Source: Flavobacteriaceae bacterium UBA1682
GTDB taxonomy: Bacteria; Bacteroidota; Bacteroidia; Flavobacteriales; Flavobacteriaceae
Assembly (NCBI GenBank): GCA_002320285.1
Contig: DCKE01000005.1
Location: forward strand, 92,810 to 156,809
DNA: 64,000 nt
Reading direction: 5' to 3'
Shown: one piece after another, positions 46,203-54,596 of the stretch
Layout of the letters: each line of letters starts with the position of its first letter
How positions within the stretch are numbered: position 1 is the stretch's first letter
Position numbers and translations under genes: made by a program
Notes under the pieces: model-generated
What the model was told of the DNA's origin: nothing
Databases searched by the model: none
The model's input: only the letters and a program-made list of their open reading frames with translations

Positions 46203-46210
46203 TATCTTTG
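46203..46210 (+). promoter_or_regulatory. Candidate -7 element, HTH gene 1
   Basis: TATCTTTG, matching TAnnTTTG, ends 25 bases before the ATG. A TTG at 46186 could be the -33 box with a short 14-base spacer. Confidence 0.5.
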
Positions 46211-46235
46211 AGCCTTTCTAAACCAATTCACTGTT

Positions 46236-46643
46236 ATGGAACACCAAATACATCAAGGAAGAAACGTTAAGCGCTTTAGAGAAATGCTCGGCATCAAACA
46301 AGAAGTATTGGCCTTTGATTTGGGGGACGATTGGAATCAAAAGAAAATTTCCCTACTCGAGCAAAAGGAACAAATTGAGGTGTCTTTATTGCAACAAATA
46401 TCGGCCGTTTTAAAAATTCCTGTAGAAGCGTTTCAAAACTTTGACGAGGAACAGGCTATCAACATAATTTCGAACACTTTTAACGAAGAAGCTTTTATCG
46501 GTAATACTGGAGGCACTTACAACATCAATCCCGTCGAAAAAATCATCGAATTGCACGATCAGAAAATCGAGCTATATGAGCGTATGTTAGCCGAAAAAGA
46601 AACGATGATGGCTCGACTCGAAAAACTATTGGAGAGCAAATAA
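46236..46643 (+). CDS. Helix-turn-helix regulator, tandem copy 1
   Basis: Small XRE-like DNA-binding protein of 135 residues. The HTH covers residues about 8-65 (GRNVKRFREMLGIKQEVLAF, then KKISLLEQKEQIEVSLLQQI and AVLKIPVEAFQNFDEE). A variable linker at residues 76-95 reads NIISNTFNEEAFIGNTGGTY. The C-terminus is a charged coiled coil (IELHDQKIELYERMLAEKET) that probably dimerises. Such proteins are frequent in Bacteroidota, and their targets are usually unknown. It differs from copy 2 at residues 4, 46, 50 and 112 besides the linker. Its own promoter is in the duplicated leader. Confidence 0.85.
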   Translation: MEHQIHQGRNVKRFREMLGIKQEVLAFDLGDDWNQKKISLLEQKEQIEVSLLQQISAVLKIPVEAFQNFDEEQAINIISNTFNEEAFIGNTGGTYNINPVEKIIELHDQKIELYERMLAEKETMMARLEKLLESK

Positions 46644-46694
46644 TTTACACGATTTTAATTTAGATTTATAAATTTACTAATCAACCAATGGCTT

Positions 46695-46702
46695 TATCTT
46701 TG
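46695..46702 (+). promoter_or_regulatory. Candidate -7 element, HTH gene 2
   Basis: TATCTTTG in the same position relative to the second ATG as in the first unit, within the duplicated 5' leader. Confidence 0.5.
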
Positions 46703-46727
46703 AGCCTTTCTAAACCAATTCACTGTT

Positions 46728-47135
46728 ATGGAACACAAAATACATCAAGGAAGAAACGTTAAGCGCTTTAGAGAAATGCTCGGCATCAAACAAGAAGTAT
46801 TGGCCTTTGATTTGGGGGACGATTGGAATCAAAAGAAAATTTCCCTACTCGAGCAAAAGGAACATATCGAAGTGCCGTTGTTGCAACAAATATCAGCCGT
46901 TTTAAAAATTCCTGTAGAAGCCTTTCAAAACTTTGATGAGGAACAGGCAATTTATAACATCTCTTGTAATTTTTCTGACAATGCTGTGAATAACAACGGT
47001 TTTAATGTACAAAACATCAATCCCGTCGAAAAAATCATCGAATTACACGATCAGAAAATCGCGTTATACGAGCGTATGTTAGCCGAAAAAGAAACGATGA
47101 TGGCTCGACTCGAAAAACTCTTGGAGAGCAAGTAG
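46728..47135 (+). CDS. Helix-turn-helix regulator, tandem copy 2
   Basis: Second copy of the 135-residue XRE-like protein. HTH and coiled coil are nearly identical to copy 1 (changes Gln4 to Lys, Gln46 to His, Ser50 to Pro, Glu112 to Ala). Residues 76-95 instead read YNISCNFSDNAVNNNGFNVQ, an Asn-rich segment with one Cys. Lengths match exactly, so the linker changed by substitution or by swapping in a homologous block, not by indel. With the same HTH both copies should recognise the same DNA; the coiled coils could form mixed dimers. Confidence 0.85.
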   Translation: MEHKIHQGRNVKRFREMLGIKQEVLAFDLGDDWNQKKISLLEQKEHIEVPLLQQISAVLKIPVEAFQNFDEEQAIYNISCNFSDNAVNNNGFNVQNINPVEKIIELHDQKIALYERMLAEKETMMARLEKLLESK

Positions 47136-47254
47136 TTTTTTGTTTTTATTGATACCATAATAACAAGTGTCGTGAAAGAGAATTAAAAATTGGCACTCGG
47201 TTGGCTAAGGCATTTAAAAAACATCTTTATAATAATCGAAATTTCGTTTTGACT

Positions 47255-48034
47255 TTATTTTGAAGGGGGTACATCAACGGAAGCCGTATTTATCTGTGTA
47301 TGATCTTTCTTCCATTTGCTCAGTATAATGATCCACAAAGCGATTGAAACCCCCAATACGATTACTTTCTGAGTGCCGTCAAGCCCATTTTTGATCAGCG
47401 AATTAAACATCATAATCTGAACCACTAAATGAAAACAAGCACTTGCTAATATCGATTGAGTAGAAGCAGCTACCTGCCCTATTCCCCAACTTCCGAACAG
47501 CAACATCAGCAAAAAGAATAGATTTTCATATACGGTTGCTGTTGTCAGGAACGACAAATGCCAAACATACCAAAGGAAACCGATTAATAGGTATCGCTTT
47601 AGCGGTTGTAGATCTTTTAATTCTTCCTGCAAATAACCGCGCCAACCATACTCCTCCATGATACAGTATACTAAACTAACTACTACAGCCAACAATCCAT
47701 AAGCATTTTCCTGAATTCCATAGTCATTCTTCACTCCTATAATGCTCAATAAAACAACGGGAATCGCGGACATCAGCAAAGCTTTTGACCGAGATGTTCC
47801 AAATAAGGAGATCTGCGTTTCTCGCTCTTTGCGCAGTAAATACAAACCGATTAAAGCTCCGATATACACCCCACTACCTTCCAGGAATACCTGAACGGGC
47901 AGTTCAATCCATACCGGTAAATTCTGCAATATCACTTTGGTATTCAGTAGATCAAACCTGAAAATATTTGACAATAGTATTGCGATGATCAGGAAAACTC
48001 CTAATCGAATCCACTGTTTGTTCTTTTCTTCCAT
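47255..48034 (-). CDS. CPBP-family intramembrane glutamic endopeptidase
   Basis: Membrane protease of the CPBP (Abi, Rce1-like) family, 259 residues with about seven to eight helices. Catalytic motifs are complete: EEYGWR (Glu127, Glu128, Arg132) in CIMEEYGWRGYLQEEL, His159 in WYVWHLSFL, and His202 with Asn211 in ACFHLVVQIMMFN. Family members process prenylated proteins or peptides, and some protect against bacteriocins. No bacteriocin gene is next to it. It is a lone gene on the minus strand, facing the HTH pair. Confidence 0.9.
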   Translation of the reverse strand: MEEKNKQWIRLGVFLIIAILLSNIFRFDLLNTKVILQNLPVWIELPVQVFLEGSGVYIGALIGLYLLRKERETQISLFGTSRSKALLMSAIPVVLLSIIGVKNDYGIQENAYGLLAVVVSLVYCIMEEYGWRGYLQEELKDLQPLKRYLLIGFLWYVWHLSFLTTATVYENLFFLLMLLFGSWGIGQVAASTQSILASACFHLVVQIMMFNSLIKNGLDGTQKVIVLGVSIALWIIILSKWKKDHTQINTASVDVPPSK

Positions 48035-48167
48035 TCACAAATTATTAATTTTTTGAACTTTAGCTGAATTTTATAATTACAAACCTTCTTAAATATGCTG
48101 TCTTAGGTACAGTTAAAAACTATACATTACTTTTACGTAACTTTAGTTAAACAAGAGCATTAAAATT

Positions 48168-49364
48168 CTATAATGAATTCAAATTGCTAAAATTGACTCC
48201 TTTAAAATTTCTATCAATAAAATCATACCCCAAATCATAAGTAATTGTATTACCTCCTTCAAAATCAAACTTATACATTTTACCATTTGTCGCAATTGAT
48301 TTTATAGTATATTTATGTACGCGATTCTCATTGGGGTCAGCCCCCCAATACGTATAATTTGGACTAAAAGACAAATCATATATCGGTACGAATTGTTGCG
48401 TGGTTTTTCTCGATTTTCTAAGCTCTGTCCACAAATAGAAGCTCTCGGATTTTTCTAAGGGTAAAAAATAATCGCCTTTTTTAAACACGAAATAATGTAA
48501 TTTCGGATAGAATGGTTCATCTGCCGGAATACTACTCAATGCAATCCGACTATAAATGTTCGCTATTGCAGTATATGCCCAAATCAATTCTTTAGGCCCC
48601 TCTTTCCCATAGTTACTCACGGTTTTTACAATTTTTCCACTTTTGACAAATGTAGTAGTAATGGTTTCCGCATCTGTGCGATTAGCAAAATACTCATCTT
48701 GAAGATAAGGAGGTATTGCTTGTTTAAACTTATTGAAAATATAGCTTTTGGTTGGTACATCTAGTTTTGAACTAAAAAACCCCAAGTGTTCTACATAACC
48801 CTCACCTTGAAAGAGTACATACCCCTTATTGTCAATAGAGATGTCTAGAATTGGACATGATCCATAACAGCCCGAGCTTGAGTAAATCACTTGATCAAAT
48901 GAAGTACTACTATCATCAAGAACTTTTCTTCTCTTGTATTTAAGAATTTCCTCACCCTTAATTGTCAAATGTAAAGTATCGTGCTTTAAATCTACAAATT
49001 TCCATTTAAAGATTCGCTTCCCTCCTATTGGATTTCGCACAAAAATACTATCCTGAATTGTTTTATAAGGCAATTTACTGCCCAGATATTTCCTTCTAAA
49101 CTGTTGACTAACTGTATCCAATTGCTCGCCAAAAAAACCTAGATACAAATCGATACTATCCAATGTAATACTCATTCCATCAGGTATACGAGAATATAAA
49201 GGTGGAGGGAGATCAGCTGATCCCTTGTCCTCTTCAATAATAAGTTCCCAATCACCAACAAGTCTATTCCGCAATTTTTTATCTGCCCAATTTCTCGTAA
49301 GCATGAAATCGCAACTGGAAAGTAAAATCAGCATAAGTAATAGAATAGTGCTTTTTGATTTCAT
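48168..49364 (-). CDS. Lipoprotein with DUF6438 domain
   Basis: Outer- or inner-membrane-anchored lipoprotein of 398 residues. The signal sequence ILLLMLILLSSC carries a lipobox Cys near residue 18. The central block has the DUF6438 pattern GCYGSCPILDISIDNKG, then LFQGEGYVEHLG. The N-terminal part (KLRNRLVGDWELIIEEDKG) resembles a small lipocalin-like 'goes with inhibition' fold and the C-terminus (YNYTYWGADPNENRVHKY region) is unassigned. No enzyme motif was recognised. It is a single-gene unit; the neighbours give no clue. Confidence 0.72.
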   Translation of the reverse strand: MKSKSTILLLMLILLSSCDFMLTRNWADKKLRNRLVGDWELIIEEDKGSADLPPPLYSRIPDGMSITLDSIDLYLGFFGEQLDTVSQQFRRKYLGSKLPYKTIQDSIFVRNPIGGKRIFKWKFVDLKHDTLHLTIKGEEILKYKRRKVLDDSSTSFDQVIYSSSGCYGSCPILDISIDNKGYVLFQGEGYVEHLGFFSSKLDVPTKSYIFNKFKQAIPPYLQDEYFANRTDAETITTTFVKSGKIVKTVSNYGKEGPKELIWAYTAIANIYSRIALSSIPADEPFYPKLHYFVFKKGDYFLPLEKSESFYLWTELRKSRKTTQQFVPIYDLSFSPNYTYWGADPNENRVHKYTIKSIATNGKMYKFDFEGGNTITYDLGYDFIDRNFKGVNFSNLNSL

Positions 49365-49854
49365 ACTAAATGTAGTTCCCTTTTTTATCTATTTTTTCCT
49401 AATCAATTAAATCTTATGTACTAATCGCCTATACGATTCCGCAACAATAGAAGGCAACTTAAGCCCAAAGATACTCCGGCTTTCTTTTAACTCAGGAGTT
49501 AGAATCTTTTCTGCCTCTTTTTACCTCAACTAATGTACACAATTTTTATTAGACTGATCCCCTCCAAAAAACAGTTGACACCTTCAAAACGACAACATAA
49601 ATGACCCCAATTTTTTAAAAATGTTAAATTTAAAAAACTTAGAAAAAAACATTTGTATTTTAAAAAAAAGTAGTTTATTTTTATTTCAAGAAAAAACATT
49701 TAAGTCCAAATAGCTTTTTTTTAGGACCGGATATGAGCCTTTTATAATTCAAATCCTACTGTGGCAACTTCTACACTATAGCCATTTCGCTGTTTGGTCA
49801 CTCTCCTGTAAATAACTCGCCGATTTTAGTAATTAACTGTAAAAAAGCTATATT
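49365..49854. other. Gene-less region, about 490 bases
   Basis: Very AT-rich in its second half, with long A and T runs. A short palindrome AACTC-AG-GAGTT lies near 49489. No open frame, RNA gene or clear promoter box was supported. It should hold the promoters of both divergent flanking genes. Confidence 0.4.
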
Positions 49855-50463
49855 ATGAACAAGGAGCAGATCAATTCCGAAGGGAATTCAAATCCAATGA
49901 ATCAACCGTTAGAACAACTCAAAGAACAAACGGCCAACACACATCTATTTTTAATTTTATGGGGAACTATCCTATTTGTGTTTTACGGATTTCTATATCT
50001 CGCGAAACAATTCCCGATACTGGAAGACCTACAATATTATTTAGTGTTACTATTCCCGATAGGAGCTGTATTATCAATTTTATTTAGTAGAAAAACCGAC
50101 AAAACAGATCAACCCTCCACAACCAATCAAAGGCTATTTATGTATAGTTGGGGTGGTGCTATACTAGGGGTTATCACATGGCTAGCCAACAATGTGATCT
50201 ATCAAGCAGATTTATATTTAGCACTTACTGTATTATTATTCGGATTAGCATCCTTTATCACCGGCGGTACTGTCAAATTTACCCCATTGATGATCGGAGG
50301 TCTGCTCACGATCATAATATCGGCCATAATCCCAGCGATGGAATTATCCTTCCAATATTTATTATCCGCAGTCGGAATACTGTGTAGCTGCCTAATTCCG
50401 GGACTCATGATTGGATTTCAAATTCGAAAAAAAAGGAATAGCTGTAACGTTCTCAATGCCTGA
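49855..50463 (+). CDS. Hypothetical small membrane protein
   Basis: Not recognised. 202 residues with a polar N-terminus of about 28 residues (QINSEGNSNPMNQPLEQLKE) and six likely membrane helices, starting TANTHLFLILWGTILFVFYG. The end is basic (QIRKKRNSCNVLNA), so the C-terminus is probably cytoplasmic. It resembles uncharacterised flavobacterial proteins with paired helices and short loops, without transporter or enzyme motifs. An internal Met at residue 15 is an alternative start. Confidence 0.6.
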   Translation: MNKEQINSEGNSNPMNQPLEQLKEQTANTHLFLILWGTILFVFYGFLYLAKQFPILEDLQYYLVLLFPIGAVLSILFSRKTDKTDQPSTTNQRLFMYSWGGAILGVITWLANNVIYQADLYLALTVLLFGLASFITGGTVKFTPLMIGGLLTIIISAIIPAMELSFQYLLSAVGILCSCLIPGLMIGFQIRKKRNSCNVLNA

Positions 50464-50783
50464 TTCTCAAAAAATAAAACCGCCATTTTTTGGAACGCTC
50501 CCTAACCGCCATTTTTGGAACTCTTATGAATTGGCATTGTGGAACTCTGACTAACTGAAGTAAAAAAGAAAACGATATAAAAAACCAGACACATGCCCTA
50601 TAAAAACTATAGAGATTACGAACCCTTAAAATACGTGTAAAACAAATGAATCACAAAAAGATAGATAAAAAAGATCCCCTTAAAAACCCGAAGTTACAGC
50701 GTACCCCCACGACTTTTAACGCGGTTTCCTAAGTTTATATCGAACTTTTGCGTATATTCATTGCTCAATATAAATATTTTGAG
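50464..50783. other. Gene-less region with threefold short repeat
   Basis: Three copies of a degenerate ~26-base unit at 50480-50545 are followed by AT-rich DNA with no supported gene. The DinB-like gene promoter must lie at its end; only a weak TTTTGCG-type box is seen. Confidence 0.45.
50480..50548 (+). repeat. Threefold degenerate repeat (CCGCCATTTTTGGAAC)
   Basis: CCGCCATTTTTTGGAAC (50480), CCGCCATTTTTGGAAC (50506) and GGCATTGTGGAAC (50533) with a period of about 26 bases; the last two are both followed by TCT. In one frame it would encode repeating HFWN/LWN words, but no start or stable frame surrounds it. Confidence 0.55.
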
Positions 50784-51284
50784 ATGAAGTTAAGTCATGC
50801 ACTATTAGCTGAATACACGCAGGAAGCAGCTACTACTAGATCGTTATTAGCGGTGATTCCGTTTGAACAAAACGATTTTAAACCCCATGAAAAGTCGATG
50901 ACACTAAAACAATTGTATAGTCATGTTGCTGATATTTCGGGTTGGTGGGATCAATGTTTGATTCAAGATGAATTAGACTTTTCTAAAAGCGATTTTGCAC
51001 CTAAAGATTTTAAGGATAATGCGGCACTTTTAGCCTATTTTGATCAAAATGTTATGGATACTACCAAGATTCTAAACGAAGTGGATGAATCTGAATTTGG
51101 AAAGGATTGGACCATGCGCAGTGGCGAACAAATTTTCGGCGTCATGCCCAAAGCGGTAGTCGCTCGTAGTTGGTGCTTAAACCACTGGTACCACCACCGT
51201 GGACAACTGTCTGTGTATTTACGTATGTTAAACGTGCCTTTGCCTTCTATTTACGGTCCAACCGCAGATACCGAAGGGAAATAG
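50784..51284 (+). CDS. DinB-family (YfiT-like) putative metal-dependent protein
   Basis: Four-helix-bundle DinB-superfamily protein of 166 residues. The three His metal ligands fit LYSHVADISGWW (first His) and NHWYHHRGQLSVYLR (second and third), as in DinB/YfiT proteins. The ending LNVPLPSIYGPTAD is the frequent C-terminal motif of this group. The longer frame from 50748 begins at a TTG; the Met at 50784 opens the conserved helix (MKLSHALLAEYTQEAATTR) and was chosen. Catalytic role unknown; family members include thiol transferases. Confidence 0.9.
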   Translation: MKLSHALLAEYTQEAATTRSLLAVIPFEQNDFKPHEKSMTLKQLYSHVADISGWWDQCLIQDELDFSKSDFAPKDFKDNAALLAYFDQNVMDTTKILNEVDESEFGKDWTMRSGEQIFGVMPKAVVARSWCLNHWYHHRGQLSVYLRMLNVPLPSIYGPTADTEGK

Positions 51285-51312
51285 TTTTTAAAACCATATC
51301 ATAACCAATAAA

Positions 51313-51344
51313 AAAGGCTAGTTTCCTTTTAGAAACTAGCCTTT
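51313..51344. terminator. Bidirectional terminator between DinB-like and FAH-like genes
   Basis: Perfect 13-bp stem AAAGGCTAGTTTC / GAAACTAGCCTTT around a 6-nt loop. T-rich sequence follows on the minus strand. It lies between two convergent genes and can serve both. Confidence 0.82.
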
Positions 51345-51395
51345 AACTTATGAATCACTTCGATTGATGGAGTTCCAAAAATCGATCTTAGATCG

Positions 51396-52382
51396 CTATT
51401 TTATATATTGAGTTACTTTTTGACGAATCTTTCCAAAAATAGTTTGCCCTGCTGGATCCTTCATCTCTATTTCAATCGTGTCACCAAAACTCATAAAAGG
51501 TGTTGATGCTTTCCCGTCTCTGATGATTTCCAAACATCTTACCTCAGCCAAACAACTGGATCCGTCTACACTGCCTTGATTGGCTACAGTTCCCGATCCG
51601 ATTACCGTACCCGCCATTAAAGACCTTGTTTTTGCCGCATGCGCAATTAACTGACCGAAGTTAAAGGTCATATCAACTCCCGCATTTGGCGAGCCAATTA
51701 GTTGATCATTTAAAGTAGAATGCAATGGTAAATGCAACTTCCCTTCTTTCCATTGTCCGTCTAATTCGTCTGGGGTTACCACTACTGGAGCAAAAGAAGT
51801 CCAAGGTTTAGATTGGTAAAACCCGAACTGCTTAGACAATTCGTTCGGAATTAAATTACGCAAAGAAACGTCGTTGATGATCGTGATTAACTTGATGTGC
51901 GACAGCGCCTCTTCAGCAGTTACTCCCGCAGGAACATCATCTGTTATTACCGCTACCTCCGATTCAAAATCAATTCCCCAAGCTTCATCGGCAATTAATA
52001 TATCGTCTTGAGCTCCGATAAATGCATCAGAAGCCCCCATATACATTAAAGGATCTGTCCAAAAAGATACCGGTAATTCAGCATTTCTTGCTTTTCTCAC
52101 CAATTCCACGTGAGTGACATAAGCACTACCATCCGCCCAATGATAAGCTCTTGGAATTGGAGCCATTACTACAGCTGTATCAAAATCAAAAGCATCACTT
52201 AATTTATTATCGTTCAAATCGCGATAAACGCTTTGTAAAAGGGACTCCGTCGTTTTCCAATTGTCGATGGCGACTTGCATCGTAGGGGCTATTTGCGGAA
52301 CCGCTACTGCTTTGGTTAATTCTTTATTGACTACGACCAACTGTCCGTCACGAGTTTGGTTTTGTATCGTTGCTAATTTCAT
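51396..52382 (-). CDS. Fumarylacetoacetate hydrolase family protein
   Basis: C-C bond hydrolase of the FAH superfamily, 328 residues, cytoplasmic. Catalytic-domain metal ligands fit DFESEVAVITDDV and the later GTVIGSGTVANQGSVDGSSC and GDTIEIEMKDPAG segments. The N-terminal domain has LLQSVYRDLNDNKLSDAFDF and PIPRAYHWADGSAYVTHVEL. The SSCLAEVR block and overall length resemble enzymes acting late in aromatic amino-acid or other ketone degradation (tyrosine pathway). Neighbours do not add a pathway, so the substrate is open. Start Met at the conserved MKLATIQNQTRDG. Confidence 0.88.
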   Translation of the reverse strand: MKLATIQNQTRDGQLVVVNKELTKAVAVPQIAPTMQVAIDNWKTTESLLQSVYRDLNDNKLSDAFDFDTAVVMAPIPRAYHWADGSAYVTHVELVRKARNAELPVSFWTDPLMYMGASDAFIGAQDDILIADEAWGIDFESEVAVITDDVPAGVTAEEALSHIKLITIINDVSLRNLIPNELSKQFGFYQSKPWTSFAPVVVTPDELDGQWKEGKLHLPLHSTLNDQLIGSPNAGVDMTFNFGQLIAHAAKTRSLMAGTVIGSGTVANQGSVDGSSCLAEVRCLEIIRDGKASTPFMSFGDTIEIEMKDPAGQTIFGKIRQKVTQYIK

Positions 52383-52642
52383 CTAAAATTTTTCGTTTTT
52401 TATATTTTATTGTTGCTGCCTTTGGTTAAAGCTCAGAAATACTTCCGTATTCGATGCGTAAATGTACAAAATTTTAAGGGCTTTGCAAAAATCAAACCCC
52501 AACTAAGCACCGTATCAACAGCGTTGAGAATCGATTAAAACCGCTAGATCACTGCTTTTCAGCAATCCATAAACTGCAAATCCAACTCCCTGTTACTTAA
52601 AAAATCGACTAAGATTATTACGGACAACGAATCGCATATTTA

Positions 52643-54172
52643 TTATTCTTCCGGCATAACACTATAAGTCGGATCTTCTTCCATATTGATTTCCACTACT
52701 GCATGCGCATTTGTCAATAACTGTAAACAATCTTTACTCAGGTGTCTTAAGGTTAATTTCTTATGGTGATTGGCGTATTTTTCGGTCAATTTATTTAAAG
52801 CATCTATGGCCGACATATCCGCTACTCTCGATTCTTTAAAATCGATAATAACTTCATCAGGATCATGTAATACATCAAATTTTTCTGTGAAATGTGCAGT
52901 AGAACCAAAAAACAACGGACCGTAGATTTCATAAATCTTACGCCCATTCTCGTCTATCGATTTGCGAGCACGTATGCGCTTAGCATTGTCCCAGGCAAAC
53001 ACCAAGGCAGAAATAATCACCCCCGCCAAAACAGCTACTGCTAAATTGTGAAATACAACGGTTATAGCAGCTACGAGTATACCGATGAATATATCGCTTT
53101 TGGGCATTTTATTGATGATTCGAAAAGAAGCCCATTGAAAGGTGCTGATCGCTACAATCATCATCACGCCCACTAAAGCAACCATCGGTATTTGTCCGAT
53201 TACTGGAGCACCTACTAGGATGATTAATAAGATCGTCAGCGCTCCCACCACAGCAGATATACGCGTACGTCCTCCGGCATTGAGATTGACAAAGGTTTGT
53301 GCAATCATGGCACAACCACCCATACCTCCAAAAAAACCATTCACCACATTGGCAGTTCCCTGAGCCATCGCTTCTCTATTGGAATTTCCTTTGGTATTGG
53401 TGATTTCGTCGACTAAATTTAAAGTCAAAAGCGATTCAACCAATCCAACACCTGCCATAACTAAAGCATAGGGCGCAATGATCTGTAAGGTTTCCAGCGT
53501 AAACGGTACCATCGGAATATGAAATTGCGGTAGGGTTCCGCTTATCGAAGCGATATCCATCACCCGCTTGGTTTCTATATCTCCAAAATAGACCACTAGT
53601 AAAACGACTAAGATAGCGACTAAGGAAGCGGGAACCACTTTGGTTAACTTCGGTAATAAAGTAACAATTCCGATCGTCAGCAGCAGCAAAGCCAACATAA
53701 TGTAAAGTGCTGAACCCTGTATCCAGGTATAATCGCTGCCGTTATAAACCTTAAATTGCTCCAATTGAGCAACAAAAATAATAATGGCCAAACCGTTTAA
53801 AAAACCATACATAACCGGTTGCGGAATTAATCGCACAAATTTACCCCACTTCAGAGCTCCAACCAAAAATTGAAAAACCCCAGCTAACAACAAACTGGCA
53901 AATAAGTATTCCACACCGTGAGATGAAGCCAATGCAATCAACACCACTACCGTTGCCCCCGCTCCTCCTGAAACCATACCGGGACGTCCACCTAAAACAG
54001 CGGTCACAATCCCCATTAAAAAAGCAGCATATAAACCCGTTAGCGGAGACAATCCAGCCAGAATTGCAAACGACAACGATTCTGGAATCATCGTCATCGC
54101 TACGGTTAATCCGGCTAATAATTCGTTTTTGATGTTTATTTTTCGATTGAATTGAAACAGCGCTCTAGTCAT
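52643..54172 (-). CDS. SulP-family anion transporter with STAS domain
   Basis: Inner-membrane anion permease (SulP/SLC26), 509 residues. The membrane domain has about eleven to fourteen helices with the signature AMTMIPESLSFAILAGLSPLTGLYAAF near the N-terminus. The conserved GNSNREAMAQGTANVVNGFFGGMGGCAMIAQT block follows (positions about 265-300), and a C-terminal cytoplasmic STAS domain with FKESRVADMSAIDALNKL. The ion could be sulfate, bicarbonate or another anion; bicarbonate carriers of this shape occur in bacteria. The upstream minus-strand leader is long and carries the hairpin GATAAG-ACA-CTTATC. Confidence 0.93.
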   Translation of the reverse strand: MTRALFQFNRKINIKNELLAGLTVAMTMIPESLSFAILAGLSPLTGLYAAFLMGIVTAVLGGRPGMVSGGAGATVVVLIALASSHGVEYLFASLLLAGVFQFLVGALKWGKFVRLIPQPVMYGFLNGLAIIIFVAQLEQFKVYNGSDYTWIQGSALYIMLALLLLTIGIVTLLPKLTKVVPASLVAILVVLLVVYFGDIETKRVMDIASISGTLPQFHIPMVPFTLETLQIIAPYALVMAGVGLVESLLTLNLVDEITNTKGNSNREAMAQGTANVVNGFFGGMGGCAMIAQTFVNLNAGGRTRISAVVGALTILLIILVGAPVIGQIPMVALVGVMMIVAISTFQWASFRIINKMPKSDIFIGILVAAITVVFHNLAVAVLAGVIISALVFAWDNAKRIRARKSIDENGRKIYEIYGPLFFGSTAHFTEKFDVLHDPDEVIIDFKESRVADMSAIDALNKLTEKYANHHKKLTLRHLSKDCLQLLTNAHAVVEINMEEDPTYSVMPEE

Positions 54173-54534
54173 AAAGAATTGAAATGATAACCTATTTTTA
54201 TTTAGCTCGTACTCGAGTAAAAGTTTAAAATCATTAGAAAATAAAAACCCTGGCGCTATAAAAAACTAAAATTTGCTCGTTTTACAACTTTTGAAATGCC
54301 GCGATAAGACACTTATCCGGCTGTCTCTATTTACGCCGACAAAGGTATTCTTTTTCCAAATAAAATCGCTGTGCTATTCAGAACCTCTTTACTACCAAAA
54401 CCTCGGTTGCAACTTTAAAATCAGAAATCGCAGAACTGCCCGACCAATGAATTAATTAGATCCTCACTGCTAATTTTAATAACTGTGATTGTTTAAACTG
54501 ACTTGACTACAATTTTGAATAAGACAGCTAAAAA
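54173..54534. other. Gene-less region between SulP and oleate hydratase
   Basis: Contains a candidate -7 element on the minus strand, TACCTTTG (54347-54340), which would leave a ~165-base leader for the SulP gene, and the hairpin GATAAG / CTTATC (54303-54317) inside it. No coding region was supported. Confidence 0.4.
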
Positions 54535-54568
54535 AAATAGGGTTTGACTTTACAGTCAAACCCTATTT
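54535..54568 (-). terminator. Terminator of oleate hydratase gene
   Basis: Perfect 15-bp stem AAATAGGGTTTGACT / AGTCAAACCCTATTT with a 4-nt loop. On the minus strand a T-rich tail follows (plus-strand AAAAAAA). It lies 28 bases past the stop. Confidence 0.9.
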
Positions 54569-54596
54569 AAACGTTAACGGCTTACAATCTACATTG

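Larger units (their letters stand above)
46189..47135 (+). repeat. Tandem duplication, 492-bp offset, holding two HTH genes
   Basis: Each unit begins at TCAACCAATGG (46189 and 46681) and contains the promoter octamer, 5' leader and a 135-codon gene. The first 56 bases and nearly all of the first 75 codons are the same in both units. The block for codons 76-95 differs strongly; the last 40 codons are again almost identical. The offset of 492 bases is kept throughout. Confidence 0.9.

Noticed and set aside
49365..49854. Possible IS remnant in the AT-rich gap
   Set aside because: No terminal inverted repeats, target duplication or transposase-like text could be found.
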